From Chloroflexota bacterium (GTDB lineage: Bacteria; Chloroflexota; Dehalococcoidia; Bin125), in the NCBI GenBank assembly GCA_009838735.1, contig VXQZ01000014.1, forward strand, positions 62,001 to 126,000: 64,000 bases of DNA, read 5' to 3'. Position numbers and translations under genes: made by a program. This document shows positions 17,474 through 25,391 of the stretch, piece by piece (the stretch's first letter is position 1; each line of letters starts with the position of its first letter). The notes under the pieces were generated by a model. It was not told the origin of the DNA. It worked only from the letters and a program-made list of their open reading frames with translations, and did no database searches.

Positions 17474-18147
17474 TCGTCCTCCACGACAAACCGATAGCCG
17501 GCGCCGTACACGGTTTCGATCGGCTGGTTGCCTCCATGGCTGATCCGTTTGCGCAGCCGCGCGACCTGGCTGTCGATCGCCCGATCGAAGCCCTCAAACT
17601 CGTGCTGGAAGGTCAAAGAGATCAACTGATCGCGCGTCAACACCTGGTTGGGATGCCGCATGAAGGTGGCAAGCAGGGCCATCTGCGACTGGCTCAGGTC
17701 GACGCGCACGTGGTTGACGGTGACGGCTCCCGTCGTCTCGTTGAGACTGATCGCGCCGCTGGTGAGCAGCTGCTGGACCTTGCCCTGCACCCGGCGAAGC
17801 ACGGCCTCGGATCGAGCGATGACTTCCCTGGGATCGAAGGGCTTGACGATGTAATCGTCGGCGCCGCTCTCCAGCCCGATGATTCGTTGGGCCGGAGCTT
17901 CCCTTGCGGTCAGCATGATGATGGGCACGTCCGACTCCTGCCGCAGAATCCTGCACAGTTCAACACCGTCGAGACGGGGCAGCGTGAGGTCGAGGATGAT
18001 CAGGTCGGGAGCCAGACGTCGGGCCAGGTTCAGCCCGGTCTGACCGTCGTGCGCCACCTCGGCGGTGTAGCCGGCTCGCTCGAAGTAGATCCGCACCCAG
18101 TCGGCGATCCTGAGGTCGTCTTCAATGATGAGAACGTGAGCGCTCAT
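17470..18147 (-). CDS. OmpR/PhoB-type response regulator
   Basis: A 225-residue protein. The receiver domain has the acidic pair near residues 9-11, phospho-acceptor Asp53 (LIILDLTLP), the MLTA block and Lys in VKPFDP. A winged-helix DNA-binding domain follows (TRDQLISLTF, then RAIDSQVARLRKRI and ETVYGAGYRF). The ATG at 18147 is chosen over longer frames because GAGGAACG lies upstream and the receiver starts directly after it. Coupled to the kinase gene by overlap. It may also control the upstream lipoprotein gene, which is transcribed in the same direction 123 bases ahead. Confidence 0.95.
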   Translation of the reverse strand: MSAHVLIIEDDLRIADWVRIYFERAGYTAEVAHDGQTGLNLARRLAPDLIILDLTLPRLDGVELCRILRQESDVPIIMLTAREAPAQRIIGLESGADDYIVKPFDPREVIARSEAVLRRVQGKVQQLLTSGAISLNETTGAVTVNHVRVDLSQSQMALLATFMRHPNQVLTRDQLISLTFQHEFEGFDRAIDSQVARLRKRISHGGNQPIETVYGAGYRFVVEDE

Positions 18148-18270
18148 CGTCGTTCCTCGAACACATCCGACCGAACGCGACGCCTTCATGGGGCGCCGCG
18201 TCCGGTGAGTGGGAACTGCGCGGATTGTATTCCTTGCAGGTCCTGCTCATATGCCAGCCCCAAGCCGCTT

Positions 18271-19518
18271 CTATTCGTGGCCGCCGCCTTCGCCGCCGGA
18301 GCCGTGCTCTCCGCCGGACTCGCCGTTGTCGCCGTGTTGCTCAGCGGACTCGTGCCCTCTGGAGGACTCTCGGCCCTCGCGGGCCTCGCCAGACTCGCCG
18401 CCCTCACCTGAGTGAGGTTGCGGGCCGGGGCCGCCGCATTCGAACACCTCGAGGTGCACCACGTAGCCGTCGAACGAGACCCCCGCGAGCCCCGGTTCGC
18501 TGGCCACCGAGATGCTGGTGGTCACCTCTTGTCCCGGCGCCAGGTCGCCGATCACGTCGGGTCCCAATTCACCTACGGTGTTGGCGCCTGACTTCAAGTG
18601 CGGCTCGGACTGGACGAAGCACAGCGTTTCGCCCGTTGTGTTGCGGACGGTGGTGTGCATCGTTCCGGTGGCCTGGTCGAAGCTGGCGTCCACGGCGATT
18701 CCGCCGAGCACGCCGCTCCAGCGTTCGTCGAGCGGCGTGATTGGGCTCGACATCTCAGCCTCGCGGCTCTCGTCGCCGCCTTCGCCGCCGGATTCACCAG
18801 ACTCGCCGCCGTGCTCGCTGCCGCCTTCGCCGCTGCCGACTTCGGCGTGCGTCGTCCATAACGTGAATGACTCGGCGGTAGAGGGCAACACGATGTCGAG
18901 CGTCTCTCCCGGGGCGAGGTCGGTCGGGGTCGTCGGTCCGAGCTCCGCGCCGTTGTCCAGATGCACCTCGACCCGAACCCGGGTCAGGACGCGGTCGCCG
19001 GTATTTTCGACGGTGCCTCGGAATGAGTTGGACTCGTCGTCAAACTTGAGCACCAGTCGGGCGCCGCCGCGGACCTCGTCGAACGTGGCGTCGCGTGCGA
19101 GCGCATTGGCGCTGCTCGCCTCGCCGCGGTCAGAGTCACCTGACTCTCCACTGCGTTCGCGCGCCTCGTTGTGTTGGCCGGATTCGCTGCCGGAATCGCC
19201 AGCCTCGCCACCGCGTTCACGCACTTCGCTGTGCTGGCCGCGTTCGCGCGTTTCGTTGTGTTGGCTGCCTTCGCCACCAGAGTCGCCCCGGCTGCCATGT
19301 TCGCCGCCGGACTCGCGGCCCTGTTCCTGGTTTCGTTCATGTTCTCCTCTCGAACGGTCGTCTGCGCGTTCGGACGCTTCTTGCCTGGTCACGGCGGGTT
19401 CTGCGCCTGACCCATCGTTGGAACCCGACGCACAGCCGAGCAGGACTGCTCCGCCAATCATGGCTCCCAGGATCGGTCCGACCAGGACGGTCTTCTTCAG
19501 CAGCTTCGCGAGTGTCAT
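18271..19518 (-). CDS. Low-complexity lipoprotein with two similar beta domains
   Basis: A 415-residue secreted lipoprotein. The start at 19518 has AAAGGAG 7 nt upstream and gives a signal peptide ending in a lipobox LLGC. Three low-complexity blocks rich in Gly, Glu, Ser, Arg and His (with repeated SGE, HNE and RERG units) separate two domains of about 90 residues that resemble each other. Each has a T/V-rich strand, then a hydrophilic turn, then a DLAPG(E/Q) motif, like FxLYD/CARDB-type beta sandwiches (TVENTGDRVLTR in one, TVRNTTGETLCF in the other). Not assigned to a named family. It precedes the response regulator and kinase on the same strand, so it may be a sensed or regulated envelope component. 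The charged blocks could bind metals or form a flexible tether. Confidence 0.85.
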   Translation of the reverse strand: MTLAKLLKKTVLVGPILGAMIGGAVLLGCASGSNDGSGAEPAVTRQEASERADDRSRGEHERNQEQGRESGGEHGSRGDSGGEGSQHNETRERGQHSEVRERGGEAGDSGSESGQHNEARERSGESGDSDRGEASSANALARDATFDEVRGGARLVLKFDDESNSFRGTVENTGDRVLTRVRVEVHLDNGAELGPTTPTDLAPGETLDIVLPSTAESFTLWTTHAEVGSGEGGSEHGGESGESGGEGGDESREAEMSSPITPLDERWSGVLGGIAVDASFDQATGTMHTTVRNTTGETLCFVQSEPHLKSGANTVGELGPDVIGDLAPGQEVTTSISVASEPGLAGVSFDGYVVHLEVFECGGPGPQPHSGEGGESGEAREGRESSRGHESAEQHGDNGESGGEHGSGGEGGGHE

Positions 19519-19862
19519 TGCGCTCTCCTTTCGTGAGATTGCTGCGTTGGCACTCACGATTGCGAGGAAATGTTGCCGAAATGTGTCGGTCTGCGAAGGA
19601 GCTCCAGATTGAGAGCTCGGCATTCGGACGGGCTGGCAAGCGCGGACGGTTTCGCAGCGAGCGGAGCGAGCCCGAATTGCCCGCTACTTGACCGCTTCTC
19701 TTGCCCCACACGTTCCATGCACGCCGATTGCCAACATTCAGTGCGTCACTTGCACAGCAGCTAGAGGACACTGGTTGGCGAATCCGAGTGCGTGGCTGCC
19801 AGGCCGGGCGCCCCCGAGGGCGTAGCCAGGAAGAGACGCTCCGTTCTTACTCGAGCCGGACC
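19519..19862. other. Intergenic stretch upstream of the lipoprotein and first small membrane gene
   Basis: About 340 bases between divergent genes. It must carry the promoter of the lipoprotein-regulator-kinase unit. I see a short GC-rich inverted arrangement (GCAGCGAGCGGAGCGAGC around 19658-19675) but no promoter I would defend. Confidence 0.3.
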
Positions 19863-20036
19863 ATGTTTGAGCTGTTCCTCATTCTTCTCGTCGTGATCTG
19901 GCTGGCGTTCGGAGCTGCAGCGCTGCTTCGTCTGAATGGGCACATGCATGTTCTGCGCTCTGTGGACATTGCCGTTCTGACGCTTGGGCCGATGGGCCTG
20001 ATGCTGGCCTTGGTGGCCAGGCCCCGCTTTCAATGA
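19863..20036 (+). CDS. Small two-segment membrane protein, 57 aa
   Basis: Begins at an ATG and encodes a protein made almost entirely of two hydrophobic stretches (FLILLVVIWLAFGAAALL and IAVLTLGPMGLMLALVA) joined by a short polar loop and ending ARPRFQ. The pattern W-(I/L)-x3-GAA followed by VLxLGPxGL is shared with the 54-residue product at 20404, so the two look like diverged copies. The ribosome site is poor, so the exact start is uncertain. Function unknown; a small bitopic membrane protein beside signalling genes could modulate a kinase (speculative). Confidence 0.5.
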   Translation: MFELFLILLVVIWLAFGAAALLRLNGHMHVLRSVDIAVLTLGPMGLMLALVARPRFQ

Positions 20037-20403
20037 CTCTGAGCGACTGGGCAGCGATCGCGAGACGAGCGTCGTGGGCATTTGAGCTTCGTCCGCTGGG
20101 CCGTAGCGACATTCATCCCTCGTCGGACGTTGGATTGCACCAGAACTACATGTCGCTGGACGACCTCGACTACGGAAGTTACATAACTGGACTGATAGTA
20201 TTGCGCAGACGACGTCCGGCCACCCGCAACACGCCGTTCGGCTTCGTAGATGGCCTGTCGTCGCAGGGAGTAAGGCGCGCCACCCGCAGTCGTTCGGCCT
20301 GTGACAGGTCCACGCGTCACTGCGGGCTAGAACCGGCAGAAAGTGAGATTGATTTGCATCGAGCAGGCGGCAGCGACTCCCGCAACGCGTAGGCAGTTGT
20401 GAC
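20037..20403. other. Intergenic stretch between two small membrane-protein genes
   Basis: About 370 bases. Frames on both strands are open but read as Arg/Ser-rich shadows. No gene, repeat or RNA structure supported. Confidence 0.3.
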
Positions 20404-20568
20404 ATGCCCGATGTGGTGCTTGTTGCGGTCGCGATCTGGATCGGCGCCGCTCTGGGCGCGGCGCTGATCGCCGGACGTCAGGCGCTGAGCATTTCCATCC
20501 TTGTCATGCTGCTGGTGCTCGGTCCCCTCGGATTGATCTTCGTCATGAATTTGCGCTTTCGACGATGA
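20404..20568 (+). CDS. Small two-segment membrane protein, 54 aa
   Basis: An ATG-started frame of 54 codons giving two hydrophobic segments (VVLVAVAIWIGAALGAALIA and ISILVMLLVLGPLGLIFVM) and a basic tail LRFRR. It shares spacing and the VLGPLGL motif with the 57-residue product at 19863. Its stop overlaps the ATG of a 24-codon frame (ATGA), suggesting coupled translation of a run of tiny genes. Unknown function. Confidence 0.55.
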   Translation: MPDVVLVAVAIWIGAALGAALIAGRQALSISILVMLLVLGPLGLIFVMNLRFRR

Positions 20569-20639
20569 TCAGACTCTTCACGCTCCTGGTGGTGATCATC
20601 GTTGCGGCGGCCGCCGCCCTGTTGCTTCGAACGTGTTGA
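20565..20639 (+). CDS. Putative 24-residue membrane micropeptide
   Basis: A 24-codon frame whose ATG overlaps the previous stop (ATGA) and whose product is a single hydrophobic helix (LFTLLVVIIVAAAAALLL) between an Arg near the N-terminus and RTC at the end. Its stop lies 7 bases before the next gene's ATG. The overlap, the positive-inside pattern and the packing make a real micropeptide possible, but a frame this short can arise by chance. Confidence 0.35.
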   Translation: MIRLFTLLVVIIVAAAAALLLRTC

Positions 20640-20646
20640 GCACTTG

Positions 20647-20931
20647 ATGGCTGACAAAGACATCGACACCGTTGCGGAGACCGAGCAAGCGGGCGAGTAC
20701 CGCTCCCGACTGGTGTCCCGATTACCTTCCACGCTGGGCGACAATGACCGACGCGTGTACATCGCAGTCATCGACGTGCTGCTGCCTGAGCTGATTGAAA
20801 TGCGCACCGAATTGACCGCGCTGCGCGAGGAGATTCAAGGGACGCGTCGGGGCATGTCGTCGATGGAGGTTCGCTTCGGGCTGGTCGAAGAGAAGTTCAA
20901 CGACTTCCTCGACCGCTTTACGCCCGAGTGA
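20647..20931 (+). CDS. Small acidic coiled-coil protein, 94 aa
   Basis: Starts at an ATG just after the micropeptide frame. An acidic N-terminal region, then DNDRRVYIAVIDVLLPELIEMRTELTALREEI-like helical sequence (positions about 30-65) with heptad-spaced leucines and a C-terminal helix ending in DFLDRF. No signal peptide or membrane segment. It lies in a close-packed plus-strand run with two tiny membrane proteins, so it may be their soluble partner. No family recognised. Confidence 0.6.
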   Translation: MADKDIDTVAETEQAGEYRSRLVSRLPSTLGDNDRRVYIAVIDVLLPELIEMRTELTALREEIQGTRRGMSSMEVRFGLVEEKFNDFLDRFTPE

Positions 20932-21030
20932 CGTGCCAACCTCAAACGAAGACAATCTGTCGGGGATACTCACGGACGTCGTTGCGCGCCAGTGACGAGA
21001 TTGCGTTGGGTGCCTTGTCAACGCGTCCGC

Positions 21031-23421
21031 CTAATGGTGTATCGCGTCGAGAGGCTCCGGCTGGGCCATGCGATACCCAACACGCGGTTCGCTAAAGATG
21101 TAGCTGGGCTGATCGGCATTGTCGCCGAGCTTGCGGCGCAACTGTTTGATGACCGTGCGCACCGCGCCAGAGCGGCCGGGATGAGCTGGTCCCCAGGCAG
21201 ATCGCAACAGCTCCGCGTGGGTACGCACGCGACCGGCGTGTTTGCAGAGATCGACCAGCAGGCGGTACTCAAGCTGGGTCAGTCGCACAGGATTATCGGC
21301 GAGCGAAACACGCCGCGCGGCGAAGTCGACGACCAGGTCGTCTTTGACAAACGGCTCGTTCGGTTCGGCTGCCGTGCTCATCGTCCAGCGGCGCAGCACT
21401 GTGTGAATCCGAGCGACGAGCTCCGTCGGCGAGAACGGCTTGACGATGTAATCGTCGGCTCCATGTTCGAGGGCTCGGGCAATCCGCCGATCGCCGCCGT
21501 AGGCCGACAAAAAGATCACCGGCAGCTCCCGCAACTCGGGGACGAGGTCCAAGAGCTCAATGCCGTCAACTTCTGGCAACATCAGGTCAAGCAGGACGAG
21601 ATGGGGCCGGCGCTCAGTGATTAGCCGCCCGACGGCATCGGGATCGCCGGTCAGGATTGGTTCGTAGCCGGCCCTGGTCAATGCATCCCGAACGTGCAGT
21701 AACGTCTGCGGGTCGTCGTCCACGGCCAGGATCCGGACGCGCCGCTTTGTGCCGCGTTCGATCTCGGACACGACCTGGGGCAGCACGACCGGCTCAGGCG
21801 TACCGGGCGCCTCCGTAGCTGGCAACGTGAAGCTGAACGTCGCGCCGCGGCCCAGTCCGGCGCTCTCGGCTCTAATGCGTCCCCCGTGCGCCTCGACAAT
21901 ACCCTTGCATATGGCGAGGCCGAGACCCGATCCGGGGAGCGATCCGCCGGAAGCTGCCGGCGACTGAGAGAACTTGCGAAACAGCTGCGACAGTTGTTCT
22001 TCCGGAATTCCGTCACCCTCGTCCTTCACCCGGATCTCCACCTGGACGCCGACTGTCTGCGCCGACAGGTGGATGGGCGACGCATCGGGCGAGTGGCGAA
22101 CAGCGTTGGACAGCAGGTTGACCAGCACCTGGCTGATACGACGGCGATCGGCCATCACGAGGGGCAAGTCGGGGGGCAGGTCGATCGTCATGTCACCGCC
22201 CGCAACGAGGCTCTGGAGGGAGCTACGCGCGGCCTCGATCAATTGCCCGATTTCGACCGGCTGGGGAGCGACGGCCAGCGTACCGGCCTCAATCCTGGCG
22301 ACATCGAGCAGATCCGTAATCAGGTCCTGCATGTGGTCGGCTTGCTCTTCGATGATCCGGTGGAACTGCGTGGCGGCCGCTGGGTCCAGGGTGACTCCCG
22401 ACTGAACCAGTGTGGCGGCGGACCCTTTGATCGAACTGAGCGGAGCGCGGAGCTCGTGGCTGACCATGGCCAGAAAATCGGCGCGCATCTGCTCCAACTG
22501 CTGCAGCGAGGCAAGGTCTTGCAGCGTCACCACGACCGATACCACCTGGCCGTCGTCGGAATGAATCGGCGTGGCGTTAATGATCGTGCTGACCTCTCGC
22601 CCGTCCGGCGATTGCAACACGATCTCTTCCCCCCGTACCGTCTCGCCAGTAGTCAGGGAGCGGGTGAGCGGGAACTCGGCCACGCTCAGCTGCCTCCCGT
22701 CGCCACGCCGATAGGAGATCAGATACAACAGTTCCTCTGGGGTCTGATCCGGGTCGCGCAGACGGTCGATGATTCTTCGCGCCTCACGGTTGATTGAGAG
22801 TGGCTTACCGCCCTGGGCGTCGAACAGCACGACGCCGACCGGAGAGGTGTCGATCAATGTCTCCAGGTCGGCCCGGGCGCGCTGCTCGTCCTACAACCGG
22901 CGCGCGTTAGAGATCGCCATTGCCGCCTGAGATGCGAACAGGCTGAGCGTCTCCTCGTCGTCGGCGGTGAATGGGGACTCGCCGAGCTTGTTTCCGAGAT
23001 AGATATTGCCGACTTGTCTGCCATGTTGGCGGATTGGCGCGTACAGAAAACTGTCCACGGAGAACGGCAGCTCTCCAATTCCCAGCGATTGCAAATCGGT
23101 GGATGCGTCGACCACTCGCAGCGGCTCGGTCATTGCCGTGAGGTACTCGAAGAATTCGGGCCCGCTGGGCAAGTTGACCACGGTCTGGTGCTCTTCCTCG
23201 GTGAGCCCCGAGGAGATGAACTCGAGCGAGTTTCCCGAGTCGTCAAGCAATGTCATGCCGCCACGAGTTGCCGCCGTCAAGGAACAGGCGGCATCCAGAA
23301 CCTCACGCAACACGGCATCAAGTTCAAGGTCTTCGCCTATCCGCAGAGTTGCTTCCGTCAGCCTCGACAGCCGCTCCCGCAACACCACGTTTTCTCGTCT
23401 GAGCACATCTTCAGTCTGCAA
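21031..23421 (-). pseudogene. GAF-PAS-histidine kinase-receiver-winged helix hybrid regulator split by in-frame TAG
   Basis: One continuous frame of 797 codons except for a TAG at 22891-22893. Before it: a TTG start with GGAG 7 nt upstream, a short coiled coil, and a GAF domain ending AAMAISNARRL. After it, in the same frame: DEQRARADLETL, a PAS domain (TSPVGVVLFD), a kinase H box MVSHELRAPLSS, an ATPase domain (GSGLGLAICKGIVEAHGG), a receiver with LLDLMLPEVDG, and an OmpR-type winged helix (LTQLEYRLLVDL to RVGYRM). The family normally reads NARLYDEQR here, so a Tyr codon TAC/TAT to TAG change is the simplest explanation. The remaining frame is undamaged, so the stop is recent, read through, or a sequencing error. 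A kinase and a DNA-binding response regulator on one chain is an unusual layout. The 608-codon downstream part could be made separately if it re-initiates near 22857. Confidence 0.88.
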
Positions 23422-23832
23422 GTTTGCACTCCACTCCGAGCTGAAGCCAGGTACGTCGAGAACGTCCTGAGAGCGTTCGACTCCGATAGCTTCCTATGTG
23501 CCTTGAGTCCGGTATTCGATCGCCACACGCCATCTGCATATGTCTGTTGCCGATTTCGCACGAATCGTGCACACCTGATGATAGAAGACCTGGTGCTATG
23601 CACGAATGCGTCAACGATGTTTGCCTGGCTCGTCTCTCCGTGAGTGCACCCGGGCGGTCGACGAACTGTCGTCTGAGGATCAACGGAACTCGACTCTGTC
23701 AATTGCGGCGCCTTTCACCTGGTGCGAGTACAGAAGGTGACGGACCGACCAGTGGTGTCGCGGCGATCATCTGGCGTCTTGCGCGCCAGTGCAGAACTCT
23801 GTCGCTAACCAGTCCTAACGTTTGAATGCGCC
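23422..23832. other. Divergent intergenic region before cobD
   Basis: About 410 bases between the hybrid regulator (minus) and the cobalamin operon (plus). I looked for a cobalamin riboswitch on the plus strand (B12 box, GCCACTG core) and did not find one, in contrast to the one ahead of btuF. No gene is supportable. Confidence 0.35.
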
Positions 23833-24807
23833 ATGTCGATGTTTCCCATGATCTACTCGGACTGGTGGGCCAATCTGGCGGTCGATGTCGGCGTCATTCT
23901 GCTTGCGGTCACACTGGATTGGCTCTTACCCGAGCCCCCGGCGCGCGTTCATCCGGTGGTTTGGATGGGGCGGATGATCAACGGACTCGAGCGAATCGCG
24001 CCGCAGAGCCCGACGATGGCGCTGGTGTTTGGCGCCGGCGTTGTCGCCTTCATTGTCGCGATCTGGGGTGCGCTGGCCTGGCTGGCGATGGTTGGATTGA
24101 CCGAGTTGGGGACTGTGGCATACCTGCTGGGCGGAGCAGTCTTGCTCCGCACCTCATTCACCGTGCAGGGATTGATCATGGCCGGCGCTGCGACGCAGCA
24201 GGCACTGGAAACAGAAGGACTGGAGCGGGCGCAGCACAGTCTCCGAAGCCTGGTCAGCCGCGATCGTGCCGCGCTGAGCGCGCCGCTGGTCGCCGCTTCG
24301 GCTATCGAGTCGGTAGCGGAAAACACGACTGACAGCTACGTAGCTCCCTGGCTGGCGTTCGCGATGCTCGGCGTGCCGTTTGCGGTCGCCTACCGAGCGA
24401 TCAATACGCTGGACAGCATGTGGGGCAAGCGTGGACGCTACGAGCACCTGGGCAAGTGCGCGGCAAGGCTGGACGACCTGGTCAATCTCGTCCCGGCGAG
24501 ATTGAGCGCCGGACTGATGCTGCTCAGCGGGGCGCTGCTCGGGCTGCCAGCTCGTCAGGGCTGGCGGATAATGACTCGCGACCAGCGCACCACCGAGAGT
24601 CCCAATGCGGGCTGGACGATGTCGGCGATGGCGGGCCTGCTCGGTCGGCGGTTGGAGAAACCGGACCACTACGACCTCGGCGCGGAGTTCGCGCGGCCCG
24701 GATCCGAGGATATTGGGCACGGCAATCGAGTCGCACGGGGGACCGCCCTGCTCGGCGTTGTCGTGGCTCTGGGGGTTCTCACCCTGAGGCACTGGATTGC
24801 GGCATGA
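23833..24807 (+). CDS. cobD: Adenosylcobinamide-phosphate synthase CobD/CbiB
   Basis: A 324-residue membrane protein with several hydrophobic segments and the CbiB signatures: LDWLLPEPPARVHPVVWMGR near the N-terminus, SAIESVAENTTDSYVAPW, AYRAINTLDSMWGKR near the centre, and TESPNAGWTMSAMAG followed by GRRLEKPDHYDLG. It attaches the aminopropanol (or its phosphate) arm to adenosylcobyric acid in the membrane. The ribosome site is weak; the ATG at 23833 is the first of several closely spaced Met codons. Its stop overlaps the next ATG (ATGA), so cobD, the cobC remnant and cobQ are one translationally coupled operon. Confidence 0.95.
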   Translation: MSMFPMIYSDWWANLAVDVGVILLAVTLDWLLPEPPARVHPVVWMGRMINGLERIAPQSPTMALVFGAGVVAFIVAIWGALAWLAMVGLTELGTVAYLLGGAVLLRTSFTVQGLIMAGAATQQALETEGLERAQHSLRSLVSRDRAALSAPLVAASAIESVAENTTDSYVAPWLAFAMLGVPFAVAYRAINTLDSMWGKRGRYEHLGKCAARLDDLVNLVPARLSAGLMLLSGALLGLPARQGWRIMTRDQRTTESPNAGWTMSAMAGLLGRRLEKPDHYDLGAEFARPGSEDIGHGNRVARGTALLGVVVALGVLTLRHWIAA

Positions 24808-25391
24808 CGACGATTCACGGAGGTCTCGACACCGCCGAATTGCGCAGGTTGGGCCTCCTGGCTGAAGAGGTGATCGACTACAGCGCGAGGATCAGTCCTC
24901 TGGGAACTTCGGGACATGTGCGGCGGGCGGGCGCGAGTGTCGATCTCTCGTCCTATCCCGATCGGGACTGCCTGGACCTGCGAGGGAGGTTGGCCGAATG
25001 GCTGGGCGTCGGAACAGACCATCTCCTGATCGGCAATGGCTCGGCCGAGCAAGCCATCCGGCAGGTATGTCTCGATCTCGTCCTCCTCTGCAATCCGAAC
25101 AACCCAACCGGCCTCTACCTCGACCGCGCAAGTGTGAATCGAATCCGAGCTGCAATCCCACCAGGGAGGCTGCTGGTACTAGATGACGGCTATCGCCCGC
25201 TGTCGGACGACCTATGGGATTCGACGCCGCTGCTGGACGCCGACACGGTCAGAACAGTGCTGCTTCGCTTGGGCATCACGGTACGCAACTGCGCCTCGTT
25301 CGGCCTGCCCGGGCAAATCCGCGTGGCCGTCCGTGTTGCGGAAGAATGCGCTCAACTGGTCAGCGCGCCGCGACAGGTGCTGGGCCGATGA
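24804..25391 (+). CDS. cobC: CobC/CobD-type threonine-phosphate decarboxylase with two internal deletions
   Basis: A 195-residue frame coupled to both neighbours by ATGA overlaps. It aligns in order to the N-terminus (HGGLDTAEL, then VIDYSARISPLG and SSYPDRD), the CNPNNPTGLYL loop and the C-terminus (LLRLGITVRNCASFGLPGQIRVAVR) of PLP-dependent L-threonine-O-3-phosphate decarboxylases, which are normally about 330-360 residues. Roughly 55 residues are missing at the join near codon 92 (about 25080). Roughly 110 are missing near codon 145 (about 25239), including the S-x-x-K segment holding the PLP lysine. The reading frame survived both losses, which keeps translation coupled to cobQ, but the product cannot be a normal PLP enzyme. 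The enzyme family is clear; activity is very unlikely. Confidence 0.85.
   Translation: MTTIHGGLDTAELRRLGLLAEEVIDYSARISPLGTSGHVRRAGASVDLSSYPDRDCLDLRGRLAEWLGVGTDHLLIGNGSAEQAIRQVCLDLVLLCNPNNPTGLYLDRASVNRIRAAIPPGRLLVLDDGYRPLSDDLWDSTPLLDADTVRTVLLRLGITVRNCASFGLPGQIRVAVRVAEECAQLVSAPRQVLGR

Noticed and set aside
18512-19612. 366-codon open frame on the plus strand
   Set aside because: Ser/Pro-rich shadow of the repetitive lipoprotein gene.
22891-22893. In-frame TAG as a pyrrolysine codon
   Set aside because: The site normally holds Tyr in GAF-PAS linkers and nothing else in the window suggests a pyrrolysine system.
23422-23832. Cobalamin riboswitch upstream of cobD
   Set aside because: No B12 box or GCCACTG core found on the plus strand.
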